NCBI RefSeq assembly: GCF_016862975.1
Contig: NZ_BONZ01000093.1
Coordinates: 1-64,000, forward strand
Direction: 5' to 3'
DNA: 64,000 nt
From: Rugosimonospora africana
Lineage (GTDB): Bacteria > Actinomycetota > Actinomycetes > Mycobacteriales > Micromonosporaceae
Shown here piece after piece: positions 50,674-59,726 of the stretch. Within the stretch, counting starts at the first letter, position 1, and each line of letters opens with the position of its first letter. Position numbers and translations under genes: made by a program. Below the pieces are notes generated by a model. The model did no database searches. It was not told the DNA's origin and was given only the letters and a program-made list of their open reading frames with translations.

Positions 50674-51723
50674 GTGGAGCGATCCCAGACTCCGTCCGGC
50701 GAGAACTCCGGTCACCGGCGACGGCTACGCTCCGCGCTGCGCCAGTTGCGTGCCGACGCACGCATGACGCAGGAGCGGGTCGCGGCCGAGATGGACTGGT
50801 CGCTGTCCAAGGTGATCCGGATCGAGACCGGCGCGGTCACCGTCTCCGTCAACGACGTGCGGGGGCTGTTGCGACTGTACGGCGTCGACTCCGGCGAACG
50901 CGGCTCCGAGCTGGTCGAACTCGCCCGGCTGGCCCGGCTCAAACCCTGGTGGTACGCCTACCGCGAGCACTTCGCCGCCGGCTTCCAGTCGTACCTCGAC
51001 CTGGAGGCGGGAGCGTCGGCGTTGAAGCTTCACCAGGTCGGCTGCGTACCCGGGCTGCTGCAGACGGAACGGTACGCCCGGGCGGTCAACCGGGCCACCG
51101 CGCCGGAGCCGGTACCCGACGACCGTCTCGACCTGGAGATCGATGTGCGGATGCGGCGCCAGCGCGGCGTCTTCGGGCAGGACAGGCCGCCGGCGATCGT
51201 GGCGCTGCTCGACGAGGGCTGCCTGTGGCGCACCTGTGGCGACCGGGCGGCGCTGCGGGGCCAGCTCGGGTACCTGGAGCAGATCGCGACGCGCCCCAAC
51301 GTGACCCTTCACGTCGTGCCGTTCAGCGCGCCGGTGTCCGCGGCCGTCTTCGGCACCTTCACCCTGCTGGAGTTCCGGTTTCCCAACGGCGGCAGTGGTC
51401 GCGGCAATGGCTCCGGCAACGGCTCCGCCAATCGCGATGGCTCCGGCAACGGCTCCGCCAATCACGACGACTCCGGCAATGGCAACGGCAAGCACGATGG
51501 CTATCCCGGCATTCCCGATGGCAATGGCGGCGGCGGCGCCGACCGCGAGAGCGAGAGCGAGGGGCCCGCGCTCTATGTCGAGGGATTCTCCAGCGTGCAG
51601 AGCATGCGCTCGCAGCATCCGGTCATCGCCGCGTACGCCCGGCTCTTCGACCGGGTCCGCTCGGCGGCACTGGGCGAACGGGAGTCACTGGCGCTGATCG
51701 GCCGCGTCGCGCGCCAGCTGTGA
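50674..51723 (+). CDS. XRE regulator with DUF5753 domain and low-complexity insert
   Basis: 349 residues from GTG 50674 (GGGAGG 6 bases upstream). HTH LRQLRADARMTQERVAAEMD then DUF5753 (LARLKPWWYAYREHFAAGFQ; GLLQTERYARAV). This family usually pairs with a DUF397 protein as a toxin-antitoxin-like or developmental regulator; no DUF397 gene is adjacent. Residues ~234-292 are an insert of Gly/Asn/Ser/Asp repeats (GNGSGNGSAN) inside the DUF5753 domain, encoded by a GGCTCCGGCAACGGCTCCGC repeat (20-nt segment shown). Confidence 0.88.
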   Translation: MERSQTPSGENSGHRRRLRSALRQLRADARMTQERVAAEMDWSLSKVIRIETGAVTVSVNDVRGLLRLYGVDSGERGSELVELARLARLKPWWYAYREHFAAGFQSYLDLEAGASALKLHQVGCVPGLLQTERYARAVNRATAPEPVPDDRLDLEIDVRMRRQRGVFGQDRPPAIVALLDEGCLWRTCGDRAALRGQLGYLEQIATRPNVTLHVVPFSAPVSAAVFGTFTLLEFRFPNGGSGRGNGSGNGSANRDGSGNGSANHDDSGNGNGKHDGYPGIPDGNGGGGADRESESEGPALYVEGFSSVQSMRSQHPVIAAYARLFDRVRSAALGERESLALIGRVARQL

Positions 51724-51761
51724 GGCGCCCGGGCCCGGGGCCGCCGGGGATCGTGGGACAG

Positions 51762-51855
51762 CCAGCACCGCGGGTCAGCCAGGGCCGCGAGCCAGCCGGC
51801 ACCGCGGGCCAGCCGGCACCGCGAGCCAGCCAGGGCCGCGGGTCAGCCGGGGAGC
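51762..51855. repeat. 16-bp repeats spanning the DUF6232 gene stop
   Basis: GCCAGCCGGCACCGCG-type units, five to six degenerate copies, between two convergent genes. Several contain GTCAGCC, which is the stop codon context of the DUF6232 gene (stop TCA at 51843-51845). Confidence 0.7.
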
Positions 51856-52307
51856 CGCAGGTCGAACTCCCGTTCGTGCGCGCGCAGCAGGGCGCGGCTG
51901 ATCTGTCCGAAACGCCGCGCGTCCTCGACCCACAGCAGCTGTACGGTCATCCCCTGGTACCGCGCCCACAGCTCGTACGCGCGGTGCCGGCGCAGCAGGC
52001 CGTACAGCATCAGGCTCACCGGGATCGCCAGCACCACCAACGCGCCGAGCCAGCCGTACGCGTCGAGGTACCTGGCCGTGATGGTGATGCCGACCGCGAT
52101 CGTGCCGGAGGCGATGCCGGCGTCCACGGTCAGCGGATCGTGCGGGGAGCGCACCATCCGGATGTCGGTCAGCGCCGCGATCGGGTACCGGAAGCCGGAG
52201 ACCACCAGCCACCGGTCGGTCACGGTGATCCCGCCTTCGTCGTAGAAGACTGTCTCGGTGGCACGTTTTCGGTCTGGTACGCCTGCGCCACTCTGGGTAG
52301 TCTCCAT
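51843..52307 (-). CDS. DUF6232 family membrane protein
   Basis: 154 residues from ATG 52307 (GGGAGAC upstream). FYDEGGITVTDRWLVVSGFR and YPIAALTDIRMVR are DUF6232-type signatures, then two adjacent hydrophobic segments (AGIASGTIAVGITITARYL and LGALVVLAIPVSLMLYGLL). The C-terminal cytoplasmic part is charged. Function unknown. Confidence 0.82.
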   Translation of the reverse strand: METTQSGAGVPDRKRATETVFYDEGGITVTDRWLVVSGFRYPIAALTDIRMVRSPHDPLTVDAGIASGTIAVGITITARYLDAYGWLGALVVLAIPVSLMLYGLLRRHRAYELWARYQGMTVQLLWVEDARRFGQISRALLRAHEREFDLRLPG

Positions 52308-52855
52308 GGAAATGTCTCCCTCCGGCTCATGAGACGGGCGATGGAGTGAGGTGTCAGCGGCATCCGGTGGCAGCCGGGTGCCGCTTCTTTTCCCGGCAAC
52401 CGCGCTCCCGACGATCGCGTTTCCCGACGATCGCGCTCCGGGCGACCGCCGCACTTGCGGCCGGGAGTCACGATCGGTAGGTGGCGGGCACCAGGTAGTG
52501 ACCGTCTTCATTGTGCGACAGCCACCTGGACAAGGGAAGCGTGGATATCTGCCATATGTCAGATCGACTGCATCCATTCAGCGATCTGCCCACGCCGGAA
52601 GGCTCCGAGCGAGCCTCGACAGGGTTACGTTTGAGCAGCTAGAGGCGCGTGTGGCGAGCACCGCCGCCAAGTCCCCGCGTGACGTTGGAAAGAATCAGAT
52701 GAATACCGTTCACGCGTATCCGACATAGGGAAGATTTCTCTTGTTACACCAAATTTGTCGCAGATCCCACTCACTGGCTTTCGGGGGCGGCATCTTCCCG
52801 CTAGCTTGAAGACGCTAACCGGAAGTCCAGTCGCCCATCCGAGGGCGATACCGGG
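52308..52855. other. Long upstream region before the riboswitch
   Basis: About 550 bp with no supported gene. From about 52490 the GC content falls. It holds a dyad-like TCTGCCATATGTCAGA at about 52535-52550 and the likely promoter of the riboswitch transcript near 52740 (TTGTTACACC...). A plus-strand open frame (52351-52728) shows no protein character. Confidence 0.5.
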
Positions 52856-53030
52856 CGGCACCGCCGAGTCGCACCACCTGCCCCCATCACGGCAGGCGCG
52901 AGCCGGGGAACCAGGTTCGTTGGGGTGAATCCGCGAGAGCCTTTCGCGGTAGGGCCATTCTTCCGGCCCGAATCCGTCAGCTAACCCGGTAGGCGGCGAC
53001 GGAGACCGACGCGTTGATGCGTCTCCGTCG
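52856..53030 (+). promoter_or_regulatory. ydaO/yuaA-type (c-di-AMP) riboswitch with downstream hairpin
   Basis: Conserved elements in order: CCGCCGAGTC (P1 5' arm CCGCC at 52861-52865), GAGCCGGGGAACCAGG, TTGGGGTGAATCCGC, GGTAGGGCC, CCCGAATCCGTCAGCTAACC, and TAGGCGG (3' arm, to 52996). These are the ydaO consensus blocks. A hairpin GACGGAGAC/GTCTCCGTC (52998-53006/53021-53029) sits before the ribosome site and may be the expression platform. It would switch the cell-wall hydrolase gene with c-di-AMP level, as in other actinobacteria. Confidence 0.95.
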
Positions 53031-53048
53031 AGGAAGAAGGGGTAGCTC

Positions 53049-54011
53049 TTGCGCACCGCGCGAAGCATGCTGCGGACCCTGCTCGTCGGGGTTGCCGTGG
53101 TCGGCATCGTGGCACCGGCGTCCATCGCCAACGCCGAGCCGACCGCCGCACAGATCCAGCAGCAGATCAATCAGTCGTCGACGGCTCTGGAAAAGGTCGT
53201 CGAGCAGTATGACAAGGTCACCGGGCAGCTGACCGTCACTCAGGCCGCGGAAGCCAAGCTGCAGCAGCAGTTGCAACCGCTGCAGGCAAACCTGGATGCC
53301 GCCGCGGCAAACGTCGACAAGCTCGCGGTCGCCGCCTACATGGGCGGTCCGGCCACCCGGGCCGGCGCGCTGCTCCAGGCGGGCTCGCCACAGGCGTTCA
53401 TCGACCAGCTCAACTCCCTCGACCAGATCGGCCGGCGTCAGCAGGCGGAGATCAGCGCATACCAGACCGCCAAGGCCAAGTACAACGGCCAGAAGCAGCT
53501 GCTGGACAGCAACCTCGCCGCGCAGCACACGCAACAGAGCGCGCTGGGAGCGCAGCGGGCGAAGATCAACGCCGACCTGAAGAACCTCTACGCCATGCGC
53601 ACCAAGGCGTACGGGACCGCGACCGAGACCGCGCACAAGTCCACCGTCACGGCACCGTACGTGCCCGGCAAGGCGGGCGTCGCGGTCAAGTTCGCCTACG
53701 GCGCGATCGGCACGCCCTACGTGTGGGCCGGCGCCAGCTCCAGCGGGTACGACTGCTCCGGGCTGACGATGGCCGCGTGGAAGGCGGCCGGGGTGAGCCT
53801 GCCGCACAACGCCGCCGATCAGTGGGGCGTAGTCAGCCACATCAGCCGAAGCCAGCTACAGCCTGGCGACCTCGTGTTCTACCTGAATCTCGGACACGTG
53901 GCCATCTACGTCGGCAACAACCAGGTCATCCACGCTCCCCAGGCCGGCGAGGACGTCAAACTGGCGAGCGTGGACATGATGACTCCATACGGGTTCGGAC
54001 GTCCGCACTAG
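53049..54011 (+). CDS. NlpC/P60 family cell-wall endopeptidase (secreted)
   Basis: 320 residues from TTG 53049. Signal peptide 1-~29 (LLVGVAVVGIVAPASIANA), a long coiled coil (~32-200, Gln-rich), then the C40 peptidase with Cys236 (YDCSGLT), His283 (LGHVAIYVG) and His295 (VIHAPQ). It resembles RipA-type DL-endopeptidases that cut peptidoglycan stem peptides during growth and division. The riboswitch upstream links expression to c-di-AMP. AAGGGG 4-9 bases before the TTG is the likely ribosome site. Confidence 0.93.
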   Translation: MRTARSMLRTLLVGVAVVGIVAPASIANAEPTAAQIQQQINQSSTALEKVVEQYDKVTGQLTVTQAAEAKLQQQLQPLQANLDAAAANVDKLAVAAYMGGPATRAGALLQAGSPQAFIDQLNSLDQIGRRQQAEISAYQTAKAKYNGQKQLLDSNLAAQHTQQSALGAQRAKINADLKNLYAMRTKAYGTATETAHKSTVTAPYVPGKAGVAVKFAYGAIGTPYVWAGASSSGYDCSGLTMAAWKAAGVSLPHNAADQWGVVSHISRSQLQPGDLVFYLNLGHVAIYVGNNQVIHAPQAGEDVKLASVDMMTPYGFGRPH

Positions 54012-54080
54012 GAATCGTTGCCGGGCTGGTTCGACCCCCCACCTTCACCGGCCCGCGACGTTAGTGTCCGCGCCCACGTT

Positions 54081-54121
54081 GCCGTCCGCGCCCCCGACCT
54101 CCCCACGGGGGCGCGGACGGC
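54081..54121. terminator. Bidirectional terminator hairpin
   Basis: Perfect 15-bp stem GCCGTCCGCGCCCCC with an 11-base loop, between the convergent NlpC/P60 and modC genes. Confidence 0.88.
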
Positions 54122-54130
54122 CACCCGTTG

Positions 54131-55168
54131 TCAGACCTGCGCCGGGTAGGCGTGCGTTTCCGTCGCCTTGACCGCCGCCCATACCGGCTGGCCGGCGAGC
54201 AGTTCCAATTCCGCGACCGCCGCGGGGGTCACGTCCGCCACCACCGGCGGCGCCCCGGACAACTCGACCCGCACCCGGTCGCCCTGCCGCTCCACGCCCA
54301 TCACGGTCCCCCGCCAGACGTTGCGCGGGCTGCCCTCGGGTCGCTGGGCGTAGAGCGCGACCGCCGACGGCGGGAACGCCACGAACACCTCACCGGTCAC
54401 CGGGGCGTCGACCGACAGCCGGCCGCCCGCGGCCAACTCCACGACGCCGTCGGCGGCGCGGCCCCGGTACAGGTTCAGGCCGACCAGCCGGGCCACGTAG
54501 TCGGTACGCGGCCGGCGGGTTATCTCGGCGGGGGTACCCTCCTGGACGATCGCGCCCCGCTCCAGCACCACGATCCGGTCGGCCAGCACCATCGCGTCCA
54601 GCGCGTCGTGCGTCACGAGTACCGTGGCCGCCTCGAAGCCGGCCAGGTGCTGCCGGAGCCGGGCGCGGATCTCCAGGCGGGTACCGGCGTCCAGCGCGGC
54701 GAGCGGCTCGTCCAGCAGCAGCAGCCGGGGGTGTACCGCCAGCGCCCGGGCCAGCGCCACGCGCTGTGCCTGACCGCCGGACAGCGACCGGGGCTTGACG
54801 TCGGCGTACTCCGCCAACCCGGTGCGCTCCAGCCACTCCATCGCCTCCCGGCGCGCGGCGGCCCGGCCGGTACCCCGGCAGCGCGGCCCGAACGCCACGT
54901 TGTCGACCACCGACAGGTGCGGAAACAGCAGGTAGTCCTGGAACACCACCCCGACGCGCCGGCGCTCGGGCGGCACCCGGTCGAGCACCTCGCCGTCGAG
55001 CACGACCGAGCCCCGGTTCTGCGTCAGGCCGGCCAGAGCGCGCAGCGCGGTGGTTTTGCCGGCGCCGTTGGGCCCGAGCAGTGCCACCACCTCGCCGTCG
55101 GCGACCTCCAGCGCGGCGTCCAGCCGGAACCGTGGCCGTTCCACCACCACCCGGGCGCGGAGACTCAC
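54131..55168 (-). CDS. modC: Molybdate ABC transporter ATP-binding protein
   Basis: 345 residues from GTG 55168. Walker A GPNGAGKTT, signature LSGGQAQR, Walker B LLLLDEPLAALD. The C-terminal ~85 residues form a TOBE/Mop-like domain (VFVAFPPSAVALYAQRPEG, then VELSGAPPVVADVTPAAVAE) that binds the oxyanion, as in ModC. Overlaps the modB stop by 4 bp (GTGA). Last gene of the modABC run. Confidence 0.92.
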   Translation of the reverse strand: MSLRARVVVERPRFRLDAALEVADGEVVALLGPNGAGKTTALRALAGLTQNRGSVVLDGEVLDRVPPERRRVGVVFQDYLLFPHLSVVDNVAFGPRCRGTGRAAARREAMEWLERTGLAEYADVKPRSLSGGQAQRVALARALAVHPRLLLLDEPLAALDAGTRLEIRARLRQHLAGFEAATVLVTHDALDAMVLADRIVVLERGAIVQEGTPAEITRRPRTDYVARLVGLNLYRGRAADGVVELAAGGRLSVDAPVTGEVFVAFPPSAVALYAQRPEGSPRNVWRGTVMGVERQGDRVRVELSGAPPVVADVTPAAVAELELLAGQPVWAAVKATETHAYPAQV

Positions 55169-55941
55169 GCCATCCCGCCCTCTCCGATCCAGCGACCGCG
55201 CAGGCCGACCAGTACCGCCACCGAGACCAGGAGCAGCACCAGGCTCAAGAGGATCGCCGCGTCCGGATCCGACTCCAGCGCGAGGTAGACGGCCAGCGGC
55301 ATGGTCTGGGTGCGGCCCGGGAAGTTCCCGGCGAAGGTGATGGTCGCCCCGAACTCGCCCAGCGCCCGGGCCCAGCACAGCACCGCACCGGCCACCACTC
55401 CCGGGCCGACCATGGGCAGCGTGATGCGCCGGAACACGGTCCACCGGCTCGCGCCCAGAGTCACCGCGGCCTCCTCGTACCGCAGATCGGCCGCGAGCAA
55501 CGCACCCTCGACCGCCACCACGAGAAACGGCATGGCCACGAACGCCTCGGCCACCACCACACCCGCGGTGGTGAACGGCAGCGACAGGCCCCACCACGAC
55601 CCGACCAGCCCACGCCGCCCGAACACCAGCAGCAGGGCCACCCCGCCCACCACCGGCGGCAGCACGAGCGGGATCGTCACCAGGGCGCGGACCAGCCGGC
55701 GACCCGGGAACCGCACGCGGGCCAGCAGCCACGCCAGCGGTACCCCCAACACCAGCGACAGCACGGTGGCGAGGGTCGCGGTGACCAGCGACAGTCGCAG
55801 CGCGTTCAGCGAGTCCGGCGCGGCGAGCAGCCTGGGGACGCTGGTCCACGGGGTGCGGACCAGCAATCCGACCAGCGGCAGCACCAGGAACAGCAGGCCC
55901 AGTACGGCCGGCACCAGCAGAGCCGGCGGGATCCGCCTCAT
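55165..55941 (-). CDS. modB: Molybdate ABC transporter permease
   Basis: 258 residues with six membrane segments (LLVPAVLGLLFLVLPLVGLL; TIPLVLPPVVGGVALLLVFG) and the EAA-loop LGASRWTVFRRITLPM that contacts ModC. The ATG overlaps the modA stop (ATGA). It forms the channel of the molybdate/tungstate importer. Confidence 0.93.
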   Translation of the reverse strand: MRRIPPALLVPAVLGLLFLVLPLVGLLVRTPWTSVPRLLAAPDSLNALRLSLVTATLATVLSLVLGVPLAWLLARVRFPGRRLVRALVTIPLVLPPVVGGVALLLVFGRRGLVGSWWGLSLPFTTAGVVVAEAFVAMPFLVVAVEGALLAADLRYEEAAVTLGASRWTVFRRITLPMVGPGVVAGAVLCWARALGEFGATITFAGNFPGRTQTMPLAVYLALESDPDAAILLSLVLLLVSVAVLVGLRGRWIGEGGMA

Positions 55942-56735
55942 GGTGCCTGGAAGCCGACCTGAACCATCGCGTCCCGTGCCGGTGCGGACAGGATGAAGGC
56001 GACGAACGCCTTGGCTCCGTCCGGGTTCGGCGCGTCCTTGAGCGCCGCTATCGGATAGTCGTTGATGGCCTTGGCCGACTCCGGGAACTCCACGCCCTCG
56101 ACCTTGCCGCTGGCGGACTTGGCGTCGGTGCGGTACACCAGCGCGGCGTCGACCTCGCCAAGCTCCACTTTGGACAATGCCGACTTGACGTCCTGCTCCA
56201 GGGTGACCGGCTTCAGGTTGACACCGGCCGCACTCAGCGCGGTCTTCGCCGCCGCGCCGCACGGTACGGCGGCCGCGCACAGCGCCACCTTGACGCCCGG
56301 CTTGATCAGATCGGCGAGTCCGGCGATGTGTTTCGGGTTGCCCGGCCCGACCGCGATGACCAGTTGGTTGCGCACGAACACGGTCGGCGACTCGCTGGCC
56401 ATTCCGGCAGAGGTCACCGTCTTCATGGTGGCCGGGGACGCCGCGGCGAACACGTCCGCGGGTGCGCCGTTGACGATCTGCTGGGCGAGGGTCGAACTGC
56501 CGCCGTACGAGAAGGTGACCTTCACGCCGTGGTGCGCGGCCTCGAACTGCTTGCCGAGCTGGTCGAACACCTCGGTCAGCGAGGACGCGGCCAGAACGGT
56601 CACGGTGCCGGTGAGCGAATCCGCGGAACCGGACGCGACCGGCTCGTTGGCGGGTTTGTCTGAGCCACCGCAGCCGGCCAACCCGAGCATGGCAACGACG
56701 GCGACTACGGCAAGGATGCGCTGCTTGCTCCCCAT
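55938..56735 (-). CDS. modA: Molybdate ABC transporter substrate-binding lipoprotein
   Basis: 265 residues. Signal peptide with lipobox LGLAGC (Cys22). Mature start TGTVTVLAASSLTEVFDQLG and later TFSYGGSSTLAQQIVNGAPA and DVFAAASP match ModA, with Ser residues that bind the oxyanion. It captures molybdate outside the cell. First structural gene of the run; the Mop-domain regulator is upstream by 9 bp. Confidence 0.95.
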   Translation of the reverse strand: MGSKQRILAVVAVVAMLGLAGCGGSDKPANEPVASGSADSLTGTVTVLAASSLTEVFDQLGKQFEAAHHGVKVTFSYGGSSTLAQQIVNGAPADVFAAASPATMKTVTSAGMASESPTVFVRNQLVIAVGPGNPKHIAGLADLIKPGVKVALCAAAVPCGAAAKTALSAAGVNLKPVTLEQDVKSALSKVELGEVDAALVYRTDAKSASGKVEGVEFPESAKAINDYPIAALKDAPNPDGAKAFVAFILSAPARDAMVQVGFQAP

Positions 56736-56744
56736 CGGGCGCTC

Positions 56745-57161
56745 CTATCCACGGGCGGGCATCGACCCCCGCGGCAATTCGACGATGACGTTGGTGGACT
56801 TGATGACGGCCTCGGCGACCGAGCCCACGTCCAGGCCCAGCTCGTCGACCGCCTCACGGCTCATCAGGGAGACCAGCCGGTGCGGACCGGCCTGGATCTC
56901 GACCTGAGCCATGACGCTGTCCTTGGTGACCGAGGTGACCAGACCCCGGAACCGGTTGCGGGCGGAGGACGCGGCGCGGCCCTCCGTCGCTGTTTCCTCG
57001 CCCACACGCCGGACATAGCCGGCCAGGTCCACGCCGTCGACCAGCCGGTGGCCGTGCTCGTCCCGGTGTGCGTTCAGCCGGCCGGAGTCCGCCCAGCGCC
57101 GGACGGTGTCCGCGCTGACGCCGAGCAACTCGGCCGCCTCGGTGATTCGAAAATGCGCCAC
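56745..57161 (-). CDS. HTH (MerR-like)-Mop/TOBE domain regulator of molybdate genes
   Basis: 138 residues from a GTG at 57161. An N-terminal helix-turn-helix excisionase/BldC-like unit (RITEAAELLGVSADTVRRWA) is followed by a TOBE/Mop domain (~65-138, RNRFRGLVTSVTKDSVMAQV; STNVIVELPRG) that binds molybdate. This resembles small ModE-like or molybdopterin-binding regulators placed just before modA in actinobacteria, and it probably represses modABC when molybdate is ample. Start uncertain. ATAGCTAT and other palindromes occur in the upstream gap (57162-57276). Confidence 0.85.
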   Translation of the reverse strand: MAHFRITEAAELLGVSADTVRRWADSGRLNAHRDEHGHRLVDGVDLAGYVRRVGEETATEGRAASSARNRFRGLVTSVTKDSVMAQVEIQAGPHRLVSLMSREAVDELGLDVGSVAEAVIKSTNVIVELPRGSMPARG

Positions 57162-57276
57162 GAGCGCAAGATAGCTATATGCACATGCGCCTGTACAGAG
57201 GCGAACCGGCTCGCATCTGCCAACCGTGCGGACTCGCTCCTGCCAACCGTGCGGATCGGGCTGAAATGATGGACGC

Positions 57277-58074
57277 ATGATTTCGCCGACCTGGGATCCC
57301 ACCCTGTATCTCCGTTTCGCGGACGAGCGCGCCCGCCCCTTCGCCGACCTGGTGAGCCGCATCGCGGTACCGGCGCCAGCCCGCGTGGTGGACCTCGGCT
57401 GCGGGCCCGGCAACGTCACCGCGACCCTGCTCGACCGCTGGAGCCAGGCGCGGGTACTGGGCGTCGACTCGTCGCCGGAGATGATCGAGGAGGCCGCCGC
57501 GCTGGCCCGGCCGGGGTTGGAGTTCGTCCAAGGGGAGATCGAGACCTGGGCGCCCGGGGAGCCGGTCGACGTGATCGTGTCGAATGCCGCCCTGCAGTGG
57601 GTACCGTCGCACCTCGAGCTGCTGCCCCGGTGGGTCGCGGCGCTGGCGCCGGGCGGCGCGCTGGCGCTCCAGATGCCGACGAACGCGGGCGGGGGCGCGG
57701 CGCGGGTCTTCCGTACCGTGGCCACCGGCCCCCGGTTCGCCGACCGGCTGACCGCGGTCGCCGAGTCCGGCCGGCCCTCGGCTTCCGGCGGCATCGTGCG
57801 CCCCGCCGCCGAGTACGTCGACGTCCTGGCCCGGCTGGGCTGCCGGGTCGATGCCTGGGACACCACGTACCAGCACGTGCTGCCCGGGGACGATCCGGTA
57901 CTGGCCTGGTACGAGGGCACCGGACTGCGCCCGTACCTGGAGGCTCTGGAACCCGAGCGGCGGGAGGAGTTCCGTGCCGAGGTGGCGGCCGGACTGCGTA
58001 CCGCGTTCCCCCGCCGGCCGTACGGCACGGTCCTGCCGTTCACCCGCACATTCGTGATCGCGTACCGGATCTAG
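57277..58074 (+). CDS. tam: Trans-aconitate 2-methyltransferase
   Basis: 265 residues. The N-terminus TWDPTLYLRFADERARPFAD, motif I VVDLGCGPGNVTATLL, and SNAALQWVPSHLELLP are those of Tam, which methylates trans-aconitate (a side product of aconitase) with SAM. VLPGDDPVLAWYEGTGLRPY and the YGTVLPFTRTFVIAY end match the C-terminal cap. Stop at 58074, 58 bp before the DUF1003 gene. Confidence 0.93.
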   Translation: MISPTWDPTLYLRFADERARPFADLVSRIAVPAPARVVDLGCGPGNVTATLLDRWSQARVLGVDSSPEMIEEAAALARPGLEFVQGEIETWAPGEPVDVIVSNAALQWVPSHLELLPRWVAALAPGGALALQMPTNAGGGAARVFRTVATGPRFADRLTAVAESGRPSASGGIVRPAAEYVDVLARLGCRVDAWDTTYQHVLPGDDPVLAWYEGTGLRPYLEALEPERREEFRAEVAAGLRTAFPRRPYGTVLPFTRTFVIAYRI

Positions 58075-58132
58075 GTCCTATCGCGATCCAGGGGACCTAC
58101 CGCGCCGCCGGATCGTGCCATCGTTGGTGACC

Positions 58133-58633
58133 ATGACGACTCCCACCGCGATGACTCCCAAAGGCCACGACCCGAAACGTGGCTGGCACGACCATCCCGG
58201 GGTCCGTAGCAAGCGCCAGTTGAGCCTCGGCGAGCGCGCGGCGGACCGAATGCGCAACGGCATGGGCTCCTGGTTCTTCGTCTTCGCCGCGCTGGCCTTC
58301 CTGGCCGCGTGGATGGGCGTCAACCGGAACACCGGCTTCGACAAGTACCCGTTCATCCTGCTCAACCTCGTGCTGAGCTGCCTGGCCGCGCTCCAGGGTG
58401 CGATCCTGCTGATCGCCGCCAAGCGCAGCGACCAGATCGCGTCGGAGCTGGCCCACCACGACTACGAAACGGACCGGAAGGCTGAACGGCTCATCGAGCA
58501 TCTGAGCGAACACTTCACCCAGATGGCCCAGCAGCACGAGGAGCTGCGCCGTCAGGTGGCGGAGTTGACCGCCGCGCTGAAGGCTACCTCGCAAATCGAC
58601 CAAACGCCGACACAGCGCCCAGCCACCCCATAG
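58133..58633 (+). CDS. DUF1003 family membrane protein
   Basis: 166 residues from ATG 58133. GMGSWFFVFAALAFLAAWMG and YPFILLNLVLSCLAALQGAI are two membrane helices, then AAKRSDQIASELAHHDYETD and a C-terminal coiled coil (EHLSEHFTQMAQQHEEL). This is the DUF1003 architecture, of unknown function. Convergent with the sigma factor gene across a strong terminator. Confidence 0.92.
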   Translation: MTTPTAMTPKGHDPKRGWHDHPGVRSKRQLSLGERAADRMRNGMGSWFFVFAALAFLAAWMGVNRNTGFDKYPFILLNLVLSCLAALQGAILLIAAKRSDQIASELAHHDYETDRKAERLIEHLSEHFTQMAQQHEELRRQVAELTAALKATSQIDQTPTQRPATP

Positions 58634-58702
58634 TCGGCGGGGACGACCAACGGCCGCGCACGCGACAACGACGGCCGCGCACCACAACGGCCCGGGACAC
58701 GA

Positions 58703-58738
58703 CACGAGCCGGCACCCCGTGCGGGACGCCGGCTCGTG
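58703..58738. terminator. Bidirectional terminator hairpin
   Basis: 11-bp stem CACGAGCCGGC/GCCGGCTCGTG between convergent DUF1003 and sigma factor genes. Confidence 0.82.
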
Positions 58739-58751
58739 GTACGCCGTGAAC

Positions 58752-59726
58752 TTATGCGGCCTGAAGACCCTCGGCCCGGGCCAGCTCGCGCAGCCGGCCG
58801 AGCGCCTGGATCTCCAGCTGGCGGATCCGCTCGCGGGACAGCGAGAACCGCGAGGCGACCTCGGTCAGCGAGTGCTCGCGACCGTCCTCGAGCCCGTACC
58901 GGGCCCGCATGATGCCCGCCGAACGGTCGTCGAGGTGGCCCAGCAGGCCCTCGATGCGCTGGCGCTCCAGGGCACCGAGCACGATCTCCTCCGGCGACGG
59001 CGAATCGGAATCCGCGACCAGATCGCCCAGATTGGTGTCGCCGTCGTCGCCCACCGGCGTGTCCAACGACACAGTGTCCTGGGACCAGCGCTTCAGCTCG
59101 TGAACCCGCTCGACCGGCACGCCGAGCGCGGTCGCGATCTGCTCCGGCTCGGGGTCGCTGCCCAGCTCACGGGTCAGCTGACGCTGGACGTTGCGCATCC
59201 GGTTGACGTCCTCGACCAGGTGCACCGGGAGTCGTACGGTCCGCTCCTGCTGCGCGATGGCCCGGCTGATCGCCTGGCGGATCCACCACGTCGCGTACGT
59301 CGAGAACTTGTACCCGCGCTCGTAGTCGAACTTCTCCACCGCCCGGACCAGGCCGGTGTTGCCCTCCTGGATCAGGTCGAGCATCGGCATCCCGGACCGG
59401 ACATACCGCCGGGCGATCGACACCACGAGGCGCAGGTTGGCCCGGATGAACCGGTCCTTGGCGCGCTCGCCGTCGGTGACCAGCTGCATCAACTCGGACT
59501 TGCGGACGTCCTCACGGAGCGTGCCCTCGTCGAGCAGGTGCTCCGCGTACAGCCCCGCCTCGATCGCCTTGGAAAGATCAACTTCCTGTGCGGCGTCGAG
59601 CAGCGGAGTCCTGGAAATCTCGTGCAGGTAGACACCGACCAGGTCGCGCTCTTCGGCGACCTCGTCCGTGCGCAGCACGGCTACGTTCTCGTTCTCCACT
59701 TTCGGGGCCCTCCCCGTCTCTCGCAT
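58752..59726 (-). CDS. Group 2 sigma-70 family RNA polymerase sigma factor
   Basis: 324 residues from ATG 59726, with a short acidic start and regions 1.2 ([16 protein letters not shown]), 2 ([33 protein letters not shown]), 3 and 4 ([20 protein letters not shown]). It is shorter than the primary sigma HrdB and lacks its long N-terminal acidic domain, so it is an alternative group-2 sigma (SigB/HrdD-like) active in stress or stationary phase. No anti-sigma gene is next to it. Confidence 0.92.
   Translation of the reverse strand: MRETGRAPKVENENVAVLRTDEVAEERDLVGVYLHEISRTPLLDAAQEVDLSKAIEAGLYAEHLLDEGTLREDVRKSELMQLVTDGERAKDRFIRANLRLVVSIARRYVRSGMPMLDLIQEGNTGLVRAVEKFDYERGYKFSTYATWWIRQAISRAIAQQERTVRLPVHLVEDVNRMRNVQRQLTRELGSDPEPEQIATALGVPVERVHELKRWSQDTVSLDTPVGDDGDTNLGDLVADSDSPSPEEIVLGALERQRIEGLLGHLDDRSAGIMRARYGLEDGREHSLTEVASRFSLSRERIRQLEIQALGRLRELARAEGLQAA

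Noticed and set aside
52351-52728. 125-residue plus-strand frame upstream of the riboswitch
   Set aside because: No similarity, falls in lower-GC non-coding DNA and has no ribosome site.
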